Shown piece after piece: positions 25,685 through 33,098 of a stretch of 35,841 bases of DNA. This DNA is from Bacteroidales bacterium (GTDB lineage Bacteria > Bacteroidota > Bacteroidia > Bacteroidales > F082): the NCBI GenBank assembly GCA_017439405.1, contig JAFSJF010000158.1, positions 1 through 35,841 on the forward strand. The letters are read 5' to 3'. The notes beneath the pieces were generated by a model. That model ran no database searches, was not told the DNA's origin, and saw nothing but the letters and a program-made list of their open reading frames with translations. The first letter of the stretch is position 1. Each line of letters starts with the position of its first letter. Both the position numbers and the translations under genes were made by a program.

Positions 25685-26443
25685 ATGAGCAATCTCATCA
25701 GCATAGCAATGGGTTTTATCCTGATACTGAATGCCTTCCGCATCAGGTATGTCCCCGATAGGGTACGCATTAGGAGGCCTTTTCGGCTCGTTTCTTTTTG
25801 GAATCGGGAACCCTTTTCTGCGAAAGGCTGGAAGTCGAAATATTATGTTGATTTGGACAATAACCCTGAATTAAAGAGACTTTATTTCATCAACTATCTC
25901 GTGACGGGCGCATTGTTCATCTTTTCGGGCTTGATGGGACTGGCTTTTGGCATCAATGTGGCTTATTTCATGTTGTTTCCGACATTCGTTTCGGTATTCC
26001 TGTTTCTGTATGTCAGGCAAAGAGTCACTGGTGAGATTGAGGCGTGGAAATGGGTGCTTTTTGCGACCTTGTTTTTCGGCGTAGTCATTGGGGGTTCTAT
26101 GTCTTACAAAAAAAGCAAGGTCGAAGTGCTGCCCGAAATGCTCTCCATCGAAGGCGATTATGGTAGAACGATCTGTTACCAAAGTATTGATTCCGTGATG
26201 GTTGTCAATGAACTGCCAACCACAAAGTATTGCAAGGTTGGTTACAGTTTGGGCGGTATCAAGAAAGGTGAGTTCCGACTGAAAGACGGAAACGATGCCA
26301 AGTTTTACCTGTTGGGGAAGGATGCACCTTATCTGATGCATTACACCCGTCACGGACTGATTCTCGTCAACTGCAAGACGACAGAAGAAACCAATATGCT
26401 TATCGAAGAATTGAGTCGTAGAATTGAAAACCTGCAAAAATGA
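25685..26443 (+). CDS. Membrane protein: family A module fused to a PH-like C-terminal domain
   Basis: 252 residues from ATG 25685. Residues ~1-140 are a membrane part related to the family A neighbours (FINYLVTGALF, RVTGE). Residues ~145-252 are soluble and beta-rich, ending in a helix. This C-terminal part aligns by eye with the C-terminal part of the 27287-28036 product: VEVLPEMLSIEG/IEVSEDYITAKG, then GEFRLKDG/GHFRLKGG, then LVNCKTTEETNMLIEEL/YLNCATEEETIEMIAKV. The strand-plus-final-helix pattern is like bacterial PH domains. It overlaps the next gene by 4 bp (ATGA). The function is unknown; a membrane-proximal binding or assembly role is an inference. Confidence 0.8.
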   Translation: MSNLISIAMGFILILNAFRIRYVPDRVRIRRPFRLVSFWNREPFSAKGWKSKYYVDLDNNPELKRLYFINYLVTGALFIFSGLMGLAFGINVAYFMLFPTFVSVFLFLYVRQRVTGEIEAWKWVLFATLFFGVVIGGSMSYKKSKVEVLPEMLSIEGDYGRTICYQSIDSVMVVNELPTTKYCKVGYSLGGIKKGEFRLKDGNDAKFYLLGKDAPYLMHYTRHGLILVNCKTTEETNMLIEELSRRIENLQK

Positions 26444-26838
26444 CTGGAAAAACACTATTATTAATCCTTGCGTTTCTCTTGTTGCTTCTCGCGCTTGGCG
26501 TGCCGGTTTGGCTTGCCGTTCGCGTGATGCGGCATCCTGAAAAAGACCGTGGCATGAGAAGGGTGATGGCAGAGCAGAGAGGCACTGAATACGAGAAAGG
26601 AATGCAGAAGTTCTTTATGGTCAGCTACTTATCTACTGGACTTTCTTTTCCGGTGGCTGCATTGCTTGAAGATGTTTTCGGCATGGAGAGGTTTCTTTCC
26701 CTGCTGATTCCTGCTTGCGCTCTTGGCTTGTTGCTGAATGTCGCCAAATGGCGTTTTACTAAAGAGTACAGCAAGGCTGGTCTTGTTACTACCGCCATCG
26801 GGATTGTGTTGACAGTGACTTTATTAATTGTAAACTAA
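26440..26838 (+). CDS. Small membrane protein, family A (stand-alone copy 2)
   Basis: 132 residues from ATG 26440, which overlaps the TGA of the previous gene. Four predicted helices and the same conserved loop as copy 1 (RHPEKDR, EQRGTEYEKGMQK, YLSTGL, AKWRFT). The two copies look like a recent duplication flanking the gene that carries the PH-like domain. Function unknown. The next gene starts 6 bp after its stop. Confidence 0.82.
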   Translation: MTGKTLLLILAFLLLLLALGVPVWLAVRVMRHPEKDRGMRRVMAEQRGTEYEKGMQKFFMVSYLSTGLSFPVAALLEDVFGMERFLSLLIPACALGLLLNVAKWRFTKEYSKAGLVTTAIGIVLTVTLLIVN

Positions 26839-26844
26839 TCGATT

Positions 26845-27282
26845 ATGGTATATTGCTTTGTGTTTTCAGGTCTTTTGTTGGCTCTTCTCGGTTGGCTTAT
26901 TTACCGCAATCCCAACTGGATCAACCCATATGGCGAAATGCCGCCCGAAAGGAAGGCTTTGGTGGACATTGAGGGACTGAAAAGGGCTGTAGCCATCACC
27001 CTTGGCGTGGCTGGAGGCCTGTTGATTGTCGCGGGCTTGCTCTCGGCCTTCAAGGTCATTAACGATAATACTGGAGGAATTGTGATGGGGGTGGTTTGCG
27101 TAGCTATGATTGTGCCCTTGGTTATCGCCATGCGGAGGTACAACGGCTTCGGTCGCGACGAGCGCGGCGAGGGATATTACAGCCTTTACATGAATAAGGC
27201 AGCGAAGATTACCGTCGTCGTCGTTATGCTTGTGGTGCTCGCTGTGGCTGTGTTTTTGTCCATAGTATTGAAAAACAGATAG
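26845..27282 (+). CDS. DUF3784-like small membrane protein (family B, stand-alone)
   Basis: 145 residues from ATG 26845. Helix one, then GWLIYRNPNWINPYGEMPPERKALVDIEGLKRA, then three further helices; this matches the pattern I know as DUF3784 (Y-x-P-x-x-I-x-G/Y-x-x-x-M then V-D-I-x-G-L). The same module forms the N-terminus of the next gene's product (GWAVYRNPMLISGVNTMPKKRLAQVNLEGLKLA). DUF3784 proteins have no established function. It is 4 bp from the next gene. Confidence 0.8.
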   Translation: MVYCFVFSGLLLALLGWLIYRNPNWINPYGEMPPERKALVDIEGLKRAVAITLGVAGGLLIVAGLLSAFKVINDNTGGIVMGVVCVAMIVPLVIAMRRYNGFGRDERGEGYYSLYMNKAAKITVVVVMLVVLAVAVFLSIVLKNR

Positions 27283-27286
27283 TGTT

Positions 27287-28036
27287 ATGTTTTGGATAGA
27301 TTTAATAACGGGAGTAATCCTGATGCTTTCGGGCTGGGCGGTGTATCGCAATCCGATGCTGATTTCGGGCGTGAACACCATGCCGAAGAAACGCTTGGCA
27401 CAAGTCAACTTGGAAGGCCTGAAGCTGGCTTACCGCAACGTGTTTTTGGTTGGCGGCGGGGTCTTGCTGCTTTTCGGCGCTTTGACGACTTTTGTAAAGA
27501 TTCCGATAGGTGTCCATCTTATCGTGCTTTTGTCCGTAACGATGGGTCTCGTCGTGGCCTGTTTGCTGCTCGGCAGACGCTATGACTTGGGCCTGCAAGG
27601 GGAGGAGGGCAAGAAAGAACGTCGAAAGAACTGGATTGGCATTGGCATTACGGTTGTGGCTTTTGCCGTCATCCTGTTCTTCTTCTTCAAGGGCGGCAAG
27701 CCTGCAACGATTGAAGTGTCAGAGGATTACATTACGGCCAAAGGCGGCGGGTATGGTGCCTCGATTCCCGTGGCCGACATCGCCTCGACCACCGTTTTGA
27801 GCCGTTGGCCCGACATCTCCATCCGCACCAACGGCGTTTCGACCGACAAGGTCAACATCGGGCATTTCCGCCTGAAAGGGGGCGAGAGTTGCATGATGTT
27901 CGTATGCACCGAAGGCGGTCCAATCCTTGAAGTGCGCACCGTGGACGGCGCATTGTATTACCTCAACTGCGCCACGGAGGAGGAAACCATCGAAATGATT
28001 GCTAAAGTGAAACAACAAAAAACTGAAAACCCATGA
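27287..28036 (+). CDS. Membrane protein: DUF3784-like module fused to the PH-like C-terminal domain
   Basis: 249 residues from ATG 27287. Residues ~1-100 are the DUF3784-like family B module, then a charged loop (GEEGKKERRKNW), a further helix (~117-133), and a soluble beta-rich C-terminal domain (~138-249) shared with the 25685-26443 product. The two proteins therefore join one soluble domain to two different membrane modules, and each module also has a stand-alone gene just upstream or downstream. It overlaps the CPBP gene by 4 bp (ATGA), arguing for joint production. Confidence 0.8.
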   Translation: MFWIDLITGVILMLSGWAVYRNPMLISGVNTMPKKRLAQVNLEGLKLAYRNVFLVGGGVLLLFGALTTFVKIPIGVHLIVLLSVTMGLVVACLLLGRRYDLGLQGEEGKKERRKNWIGIGITVVAFAVILFFFFKGGKPATIEVSEDYITAKGGGYGASIPVADIASTTVLSRWPDISIRTNGVSTDKVNIGHFRLKGGESCMMFVCTEGGPILEVRTVDGALYYLNCATEEETIEMIAKVKQQKTENP

Positions 28037-28983
28037 AAAAAGCAATAAGATATTCCCTTGTGGTCTGCCTGTTCAGTTGGGCAGTGATGGCCGTGGCGCA
28101 TTTCGCCTTCGGCATCGACCCGCAAGACAAGCCCGTCGGGTTCTCGGCTTTGGCCACCGTGTGCATGTTCTTCCCGATGCTGACGGCCCTCGTGCTGCAA
28201 GCCATCGACAAGGAGAAGTTCAACCACACAGGCTTGGTCAACTTCAAGGTGAGATGGTCGTGGCTGGTGGCTTGGCTGCTGCCCGTGGTAATGACGTTAG
28301 CCTGCATACTCGTTAACGGATTGATGCCGGGCGTGGAGCTGCAATACAACGCCGAACAGCTTATCAGCCAGCAAGACATCCCCGAAGACCAACAGGAATT
28401 GGTACGCGATGCCTTGGGCAAACTCCCCGCATGGGTGATGGCGCTTTCCACCGTGTTCAGCGGCATGATTGCGGGCATCACCATCAATGCCGTTGCTGCC
28501 TTTGGTGAGGAATACGGCTGGCGTTGCTATCTCGTCGAGGCCTTGAGCGGCCAAAAGTTCTGGAAAGCCGCGCTGTTCATCGGCACGGTGTGGGGCGTTT
28601 GGCATTTCCCCATCATCCTGATGGGCTACAACTACCCGAATGAGCCGCAATGGGGCGCGTTGCTGATGGTGGTGATGTGTATCCTATTGGGAATCATTGA
28701 GTTGTATTTCGTCCTGAAAACGAAGTCGGTGATTGTGGCGGCCATCATTCACGGCACGTTCAACGCTATGGCGGGCATGGTCATCCTGTTCACCCTCGGC
28801 GGCAACGACTTCCTGAACGGCATGACGGGCCTTTCGGGCTTCATTGTCATGGCCGTGACCATTTTGTGCATTTGGATCTACGACAAATACGTTTCCAAGG
28901 AAAACATCTGCTCGATGACCTTGGGCGAGGCGGCCTCGCGTCCCGAAGTCCCGAGTCCCGCGTCAAAAAAGGAGGCTGAATAA
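28033..28983 (+). CDS. CPBP family intramembrane glutamic endopeptidase
   Basis: 316 residues, about eight membrane helices. All family motifs are present: E159-E160-YGW-R164 (EExxxR), H191 in VWHFPI, and H240/N244 in IIHGTFNA. CPBP (ABI, Rce1-like) proteases cleave within or near the membrane; bacterial members mature peptides or act in bacteriocin immunity and regulation. The C-terminal ~30 residues are a polar tail ending in ASKKEAE. Its ATG overlaps the stop codon of the PH-like fusion gene and its TAA overlaps the ATG of the Arc-type gene by one base, so its expression is tied to both. The substrate is unknown; its neighbours' membrane proteins are candidates. Confidence 0.93.
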   Translation: MKKAIRYSLVVCLFSWAVMAVAHFAFGIDPQDKPVGFSALATVCMFFPMLTALVLQAIDKEKFNHTGLVNFKVRWSWLVAWLLPVVMTLACILVNGLMPGVELQYNAEQLISQQDIPEDQQELVRDALGKLPAWVMALSTVFSGMIAGITINAVAAFGEEYGWRCYLVEALSGQKFWKAALFIGTVWGVWHFPIILMGYNYPNEPQWGALLMVVMCILLGIIELYFVLKTKSVIVAAIIHGTFNAMAGMVILFTLGGNDFLNGMTGLSGFIVMAVTILCIWIYDKYVSKENICSMTLGEAASRPEVPSPASKKEAE

Positions 28984-29153
28984 TGGCAAAGGAAAAGGAA
29001 AATACGAACACCAAGACCTTCCTGCTCCGTGTCGATGCCGAGACGATGGAAGCGGTGGAGAAGTGGGCCGCCGACGAGTTCCGCTCCGTCAACGGGCAGC
29101 TGCAGTGGATTATCGCGGAGGCGCTGAAAAAGAGTGGGAGGAAAAAGAAATGA
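28983..29153 (+). CDS. Arc-family ribbon-helix-helix DNA-binding protein
   Basis: 56 residues from ATG 28983, which shares one base with the CPBP stop codon (TAATG). After a charged start (MAKEKENTNTKT) comes a beta strand FLLRVDAETM, then helix EAVEKWAADEFRSVNGQLQWIIAEAL and a basic tail. This matches the small Arc/MetJ-type RHH proteins I know to sit downstream of SPFH genes in Bacteroidales. RHH proteins bind palindromic operators as dimers. A perfect palindrome lies 55 bp downstream (29208-29224). No toxin-like partner is adjacent, so a toxin-antitoxin role is unlikely; autoregulation of the cluster is an inference. Confidence 0.85.
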   Translation: MAKEKENTNTKTFLLRVDAETMEAVEKWAADEFRSVNGQLQWIIAEALKKSGRKKK

Positions 29154-29207
29154 ATATGATCTTGTTTTGTTTTTGGAAGCAAATCTGAACAAATCCAAAA
29201 CAAATCT

Positions 29208-29224
29208 GTTCCCCTATGGGGAAC
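29208..29224. promoter_or_regulatory. Perfect palindrome downstream of the Arc-type gene
   Basis: GTTCCCC-TAT-GGGGAAC is a 7-bp perfect inverted repeat with a 3-nt centre, in the spacer between the RHH gene and a 61-residue membrane protein gene. It could be an operator or a small RNA hairpin. No T-tract follows, so a terminator is unlikely. Confidence 0.45.
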
Positions 29225-29265
29225 TTGGGGAAAATGCTTTGTAACAATTTGAAAAACTGAAGATT

Positions 29266-29451
29266 ATGTCAGAAACTTTGATTATCATCCTTGTAGTTCT
29301 CGCCTACATCCTTCAAGCCGTCATTGGCGGACTGATTGCCCGCAGCCGCGGCAAGTCGTTCTGGTTCTGGTTCGGCGTGTGCTTCCTCATCATACCTCCT
29401 TTCGGTTGGATAAGGATGTTCATGGGCACCAATGACGACCTGATGCCGTAG
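29266..29451 (+). CDS. 61-residue two-helix membrane protein
   Basis: Starts at ATG 29266 (MSETLIIILVVLAYILQAVIGG). Two predicted helices (about 4-24 and 31-51) are separated by ARSRGKSFWFWFG, with a polar C-terminal tail. The positively charged loop and aromatic edge are what a real small membrane protein shows, and it closes the SPFH cluster before the convergent cdaA gene. I recognise no family. It may be transcribed from the upstream palindrome region. Confidence 0.65.
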   Translation: MSETLIIILVVLAYILQAVIGGLIARSRGKSFWFWFGVCFLIIPPFGWIRMFMGTNDDLMP

Positions 29452-29483
29452 GCCTCGATGGGTAGAAAGACATGGGTCTGAAA

Positions 29484-30257
29484 TTATGGTTTCAGTTCCT
29501 TTTCGATGGTATCTTTCAATTCCAAAGGCTTGATAGTGCGTATGTTGCCATCCAAAACCATGCTGATGTTTCCTGTTTCTTCCGACACGACCAAGGCAAT
29601 GCAGTCGTTGACCTCGGTCACGCCGATGGCGGCACGGTGACGAAGGCCGTAATGGCCGGGAATGTTGGTCTTTTGCGTCACGGGGAGGATGCAACGCGCC
29701 GCCGTGATGCGGTTGTTGCGGATGACCATGGCGCCGTCGTGCAAAGGGCTGTTCTTGAAGAAAATGTTCTCTATCAGAGGGTTGGTGATGTCGGCGTTGA
29801 CGATGACTCCTGTTGAGACGATATCATCGAGGTTGTTGTTGCGCGTGAGCAGAATCAATGCGCCCTGCTTGATTTCCGACATGTTGAGGCAGGCTTGGGA
29901 CACGGCTTCCACATCGAGGTTAACGTTGTTGCTCATTCTCAGGAACTTGAACCGTTGCGTCAGCTTGCCTTCGCGGGCTTGGGCTCCGATGGTGAAGAGG
30001 AATCGGCGTATTTCAGGCTGGAATATGATGATTAAGGCGATGAAACCTACGCTGACGAAGGCACCGAGAATAGAGGTCAGCAATTCCATTTGCAAGGCCT
30101 TGACTACCTGCCAGATAAGGAAGATGGCCACGATGCCGATGAAGATGCTGATGGCCGAAGTGCCTTTCAGGATGCGGTAGAACCAATAGAAAAGCAATGC
30201 GACCAAGAATATGTCGATGATGTCGAAAATGCGGACTTGGATGAAGAGTTCAAGCAT
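29484..30257 (-). CDS. cdaA: Diadenylate cyclase CdaA
   Basis: 257 residues, the usual CdaA length (TIGR00159). It makes the second messenger c-di-AMP from two ATP. Three N-terminal membrane helices (about 13-30, 36-53 and 62-80) precede a DisA_N catalytic domain with the DGA motif (174-176, in LHDGAMVI) and RHR (206-208, in GLRHRAAIGV). It lies 21 bp after the folP stop codon on the same strand, the common Bacteroidota folP-cdaA arrangement. A TAATTTTG box at 30281-30274 could give it an additional promoter. No phosphodiesterase or CdaR partner is in the window. Confidence 0.96.
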   Translation of the reverse strand: MLELFIQVRIFDIIDIFLVALLFYWFYRILKGTSAISIFIGIVAIFLIWQVVKALQMELLTSILGAFVSVGFIALIIIFQPEIRRFLFTIGAQAREGKLTQRFKFLRMSNNVNLDVEAVSQACLNMSEIKQGALILLTRNNNLDDIVSTGVIVNADITNPLIENIFFKNSPLHDGAMVIRNNRITAARCILPVTQKTNIPGHYGLRHRAAIGVTEVNDCIALVVSEETGNISMVLDGNIRTIKPLELKDTIEKELKP

Positions 30258-30273
30258 AACGTATTTTTTGGCG

Positions 30274-30281
30274 CAAAATTA
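30274..30281 (-). promoter_or_regulatory. Putative internal -7 box for cdaA
   Basis: TAATTTTG on the minus strand overlaps the folP stop codon and lies 17 bp upstream of the cdaA ATG. It matches TAnnTTTG, but I found no -33 element at the right spacing. Confidence 0.35.
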
Positions 30282-31124
30282 CAAGGTTTTTCCGATACTT
30301 TGACGATAATAGCCCATCAATTCGACGGCTTCGCGAGCGTTTTTCACGTCGTGGACGCGCAGGATGTCGGCCCCGTTGAGCAGGGCGAGGGTGTTCAGCA
30401 CGGTCGTGCCGTTCTCGGCGGTTTGGGGTGTTGTGCCAAGCACCTTGTTAATCAATGACTTCCGCGAAATGCCGATGAGAATGGGCAAGTTCTTGTAGCG
30501 ATAACGCTCCAAGTTGCTGAGCAACTGATAGTTGGCCTCAAGGCTTTTGCCGAATCCTATGCCCGGGTCGAGGATGGTTTGCTGTTCGCCGAGGGCTTCC
30601 ATAACTTGGCTTTGCCGGGCGAAAAAGTCCATGACGGTTTGGTGGATGTCGCCACTGAGGGCGTGTTGGTGCATGGTTTCGGGCGTGCCCACGCAGTGCA
30701 TCATCACGTATGGAATGTGGTTTAGGCCGATAAAAGGCAGCATTTCCGCGTCGAAAAGCCCGCCAGAGATGTCGTTGATGAGGTCGGCGCCTTCGTTGAT
30801 GCAGGCTTCTGCAACGTTTTTTCGGAACGTGTCGATGGAAACCAAGGTTTCGGGAAACCTCTTCCTGATGGCTTTCAGGACAGGGACGACGCGCTCCATT
30901 TCCTCGCTTTCGGTGGCGATGGCGTTGTTGGGCCTCGTCGAGCAACCGCCTACGTCAATGAAGTCGGCTCCATCGGAGAGTAGGGTTTCACAATGTTGTA
31001 AAGCCTTGTCCATCAAATTGTAACGCCCTCCATCGGAGAAAGAATCCGGCGTGACGTTGAGGATGCCCATCACTACGGGGCGGTCGAAAATGTAGGTTTT
31101 GTTGCGTGAAATAAGTCTCAGCAT
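30279..31124 (-). CDS. folP: Dihydropteroate synthase FolP
   Basis: 281 residues from ATG 31124 (MLRLISRNKTYIFDRPVVMG); a longer in-frame start at 31193 would run through the promoter palindrome. It condenses p-aminobenzoate with hydroxymethyl-dihydropterin diphosphate in folate synthesis. A TIM barrel with the pterin-binding motifs GILNVTPDSFSDGG (20-33), FIDVGGCSTRP (55-65), SIDTFR, NDISGG, LDPGIGFGKS and IGISRKSLI. Position 61 is Cys where the motif often has Glu or Gln-like residues (GGESTRP/GGQSTRP). It shares a divergent promoter region with the DUF1599 gene and is followed by cdaA. Confidence 0.96.
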   Translation of the reverse strand: MLRLISRNKTYIFDRPVVMGILNVTPDSFSDGGRYNLMDKALQHCETLLSDGADFIDVGGCSTRPNNAIATESEEMERVVPVLKAIRKRFPETLVSIDTFRKNVAEACINEGADLINDISGGLFDAEMLPFIGLNHIPYVMMHCVGTPETMHQHALSGDIHQTVMDFFARQSQVMEALGEQQTILDPGIGFGKSLEANYQLLSNLERYRYKNLPILIGISRKSLINKVLGTTPQTAENGTTVLNTLALLNGADILRVHDVKNAREAVELMGYYRQSIGKTL

Positions 31125-31136
31125 TGAAAAAAGTTT

Positions 31137-31152
31137 TATTTTTGCAAAAATA
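31137..31152. promoter_or_regulatory. Palindromic shared -7 boxes for folP and the DUF1599 gene
   Basis: TATTTTTGCAAAAATA is a perfect 16-bp palindrome that presents TATTTTTG (TAnnTTTG) on both strands, between start codons only 36 bp apart. On the plus strand it would start transcription about 10 nt before the ATG at 31161, and on the minus strand about 14 nt before the folP ATG. -33 elements are not at the expected spacing on either side. Confidence 0.55.
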
Positions 31153-31160
31153 CATTTTTC

Positions 31161-31715
31161 ATGCAGACGAAAGACACAAAATCCCAGTTTCACGCTGTTT
31201 TGGCCGAATGTCGCAAGCTGTTTGTCGCAAAGATGAAGGACTACGGTCCGGCTTGGCGTATCTTGCGAACAACTTCAATAACTGATCAAATCTATATCAA
31301 AGTCAAGAGAATCAGGACTTTGCAGACGGCTTCCGAACAACTTGTCGATGAAGGCATCGAGCCTGAGTTTGTCGGCATTGTCAATTATGCGGCTATGGGC
31401 ATCATCCAATTGCAGTTCGGTGTCGTGGATAAGCCCGACCTGAGCGCGGAGGAGGCCACATCGCTTTACGACAGGGTGACCAACGAAGCCTACGAGCTGA
31501 TGACGCGCAAGAACCACGACTACGACGAGGCTTGGCGCGACATGCGCGTCAGCTCCATCACCGACCTGATCATGAGCAAGGTGCTACGCACCAAGAGCAT
31601 CGAGGACAACGATGGGAAAACCCTTGTCTCTGAGGGACTTGACGCAAACTATTATGACATGGTCAACTATGCGGTCTTCGCCTTGATTTTGCTATCGGAA
31701 GGGGGGAGAAAATGA
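31161..31715 (+). CDS. DUF1599 domain protein (nucleotide-modification-associated type)
   Basis: 184 residues with two copies of the same unit: residues ~26-84 (KDYGPAWRILRTTSITDQI ... VGIVNYAAMGIIQL) and ~117-178 (HDYDEAWRDMRVSSITDLI ... YDMVNYAVFALILL). This tandem arrangement is characteristic of DUF1599, later linked by comparative genomics to nucleotide modification; the biochemical role is unproven. Each copy keeps the DY..AWR and D.VNYA residues. It overlaps the DoxX-type gene by 4 bp (ATGA), a pairing conserved in Bacteroidales. Divergent from folP. Confidence 0.9.
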   Translation: MQTKDTKSQFHAVLAECRKLFVAKMKDYGPAWRILRTTSITDQIYIKVKRIRTLQTASEQLVDEGIEPEFVGIVNYAAMGIIQLQFGVVDKPDLSAEEATSLYDRVTNEAYELMTRKNHDYDEAWRDMRVSSITDLIMSKVLRTKSIEDNDGKTLVSEGLDANYYDMVNYAVFALILLSEGGRK

Positions 31716-32959
31716 AAAAGACGTTTCCTGTTTTGGCTTGGTTGAGCATTGTCGTGGCAGTGGTATGCGCTTTTCTGATTCCTTGTTTCGCAACGCTTAG
31801 GCCTTTGTTTTTGGCTTTGCTCATCGCCAATGTGGCCTTGCCTTTTGCCATACACAAAGGCTATGGCAAGCCTGCTTTGGCTGTCTGTCGCTTGTTGGTC
31901 GGCGCTCTGTTCATTTTCAGTAGCTTCACGAAAGGCGTCGACCCTTTGGGAACCAAGTACAAGATGCTTGACTACTTGTCCGTCTATGGCATGACTTGGC
32001 TCAACGACATGGCCTTGGTTTTGGCCGTGTTGATGATTTTGGCTGAATTCCTCGTTGGTATCTGCTTGATTACCAACGTATTCCCGCGTTTGGCCGTGTT
32101 GGGTGCCACCTTATTGATGTTGTTTTTCACCACAACCACGCTGTTTGACGCGCTCTATGACCTCGTTCCCGACTGCGGCTGCTTCGGGTCTGCCGTCAAG
32201 ATGAGCAACTGGCAGACTTTCTACAAGAACCTCGTCATTGATGCAGTGCTTATCCCATTGGTTCTGAACAACAAGCAACTGAAAAACCGACTGACATGGC
32301 GAGGGCAGTTCGTCATCGGATGCGTTTATGCCCTCACGTTTTTGGGGTTTGAGATTTACAATTACCGTCATTTGCCTGTGGTGGATTTCATGAACTGGAA
32401 AGTGGGCAAGCAGATGAACGCCGGAAATGACGAACCGATTCGTATCTATTTGAAATACAGAAATAAAGCGACTGGTGAGACTCAAGAGTACCTTTCGCCC
32501 GACTACCCGTGGAACGACTCTGTTTGGATGAGCCAATGGGAGTTCGTGGAGCAAAGGGTGGAAGGCGGCTCGGATTACCTCGGCTTCAGCGCTTTGGACG
32601 AAGACGGAAACGACGTGACCGACATGATTCTCAACACTGGAAACCTGCTGATGTTCACCTCGCATGATTTGTCGAAAGTCACTGAAAAAGAGTGGGATAA
32701 GATTCGTGCCGTCACTGAAACCGCCGAATCGAAGGACTTTACGGTGGTTTGGGCTGTGGCCGACACGCCCGAATTGGTGGAACAACTGCGTTCAAGACAT
32801 GGCTCCCTCAATGAGGTGTATTATGGTGACGCGCTGGAAATCAAGACGATAGTGCGTTTTAACCCCGGGTTGATTTGGTTGGATAACGGCCTAGTGAAGG
32901 GCAAGTGGAGCGCCATCGACTTCCCGCAGGGGAAAAAACTTAATGAATTGTTTAAATAG
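31712..32959 (+). CDS. DoxX/MauE-type membrane protein with soluble thioredoxin-like half
   Basis: 415 residues. The N-terminal half (~1-215) has about six to seven helices and the segments LLVGALFIFSSFTKGVDP and DCGCFG, the Cys pair motif of DoxX/MauE-like electron-transfer membrane proteins. The C-terminal half (~230-415) is extracytoplasmic and thioredoxin-like in layout (LLMFTSHDLSKV, VVWAVADTPELVEQL, ending in WLDNGLVKGKWSA), but lacks a CxxC active site. It belongs to the Bacteroidota BT_3928-like family, of unknown exact function; a role in periplasmic redox chemistry is inferred. Translationally coupled to the DUF1599 gene. Confidence 0.86.
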   Translation: MKKTFPVLAWLSIVVAVVCAFLIPCFATLRPLFLALLIANVALPFAIHKGYGKPALAVCRLLVGALFIFSSFTKGVDPLGTKYKMLDYLSVYGMTWLNDMALVLAVLMILAEFLVGICLITNVFPRLAVLGATLLMLFFTTTTLFDALYDLVPDCGCFGSAVKMSNWQTFYKNLVIDAVLIPLVLNNKQLKNRLTWRGQFVIGCVYALTFLGFEIYNYRHLPVVDFMNWKVGKQMNAGNDEPIRIYLKYRNKATGETQEYLSPDYPWNDSVWMSQWEFVEQRVEGGSDYLGFSALDEDGNDVTDMILNTGNLLMFTSHDLSKVTEKEWDKIRAVTETAESKDFTVVWAVADTPELVEQLRSRHGSLNEVYYGDALEIKTIVRFNPGLIWLDNGLVKGKWSAIDFPQGKKLNELFK

Positions 32960-33094
32960 TCACAAAACATGCAAAACCATCAAAACATAATAACAAATGT
33001 GGGAAGGCTGCCAACCGGCGGCTTTCCGGCGGCAACCCGGTTGGGCGCCGCCTACCTTGATATAGAGGTTTTGCAAGTTTTGATAGTTTTGTGA
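32960..33094. repeat. 135-bp inverted-repeat element (MITE-like)
   Basis: The ends are TCACAAAAC (32960-32968) and its perfect reverse complement GTTTTGTGA (33086-33094). Each arm contains three CAAAAC units spaced by 3 nt (minus-strand copies on the right arm). The centre is GC-rich and self-complementary, with CCAACCGG pairing with CCGGTTGG and GCCGCC-type inner stems. It fills the whole space between the DoxX-type stop codon and the permease ATG and carries no gene. It may be a non-autonomous element or a structured transcript end. Confidence 0.6.
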
Positions 33095-33098
33095 AGAA

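Noticed and set aside
28983-29451. Toxin-antitoxin pair (RHH protein plus small membrane protein)
   Set aside because: The genes are 112 bp apart in RHH-first order, and the 61-residue protein has no toxin feature; the RHH gene is fused in expression to the CPBP gene instead.
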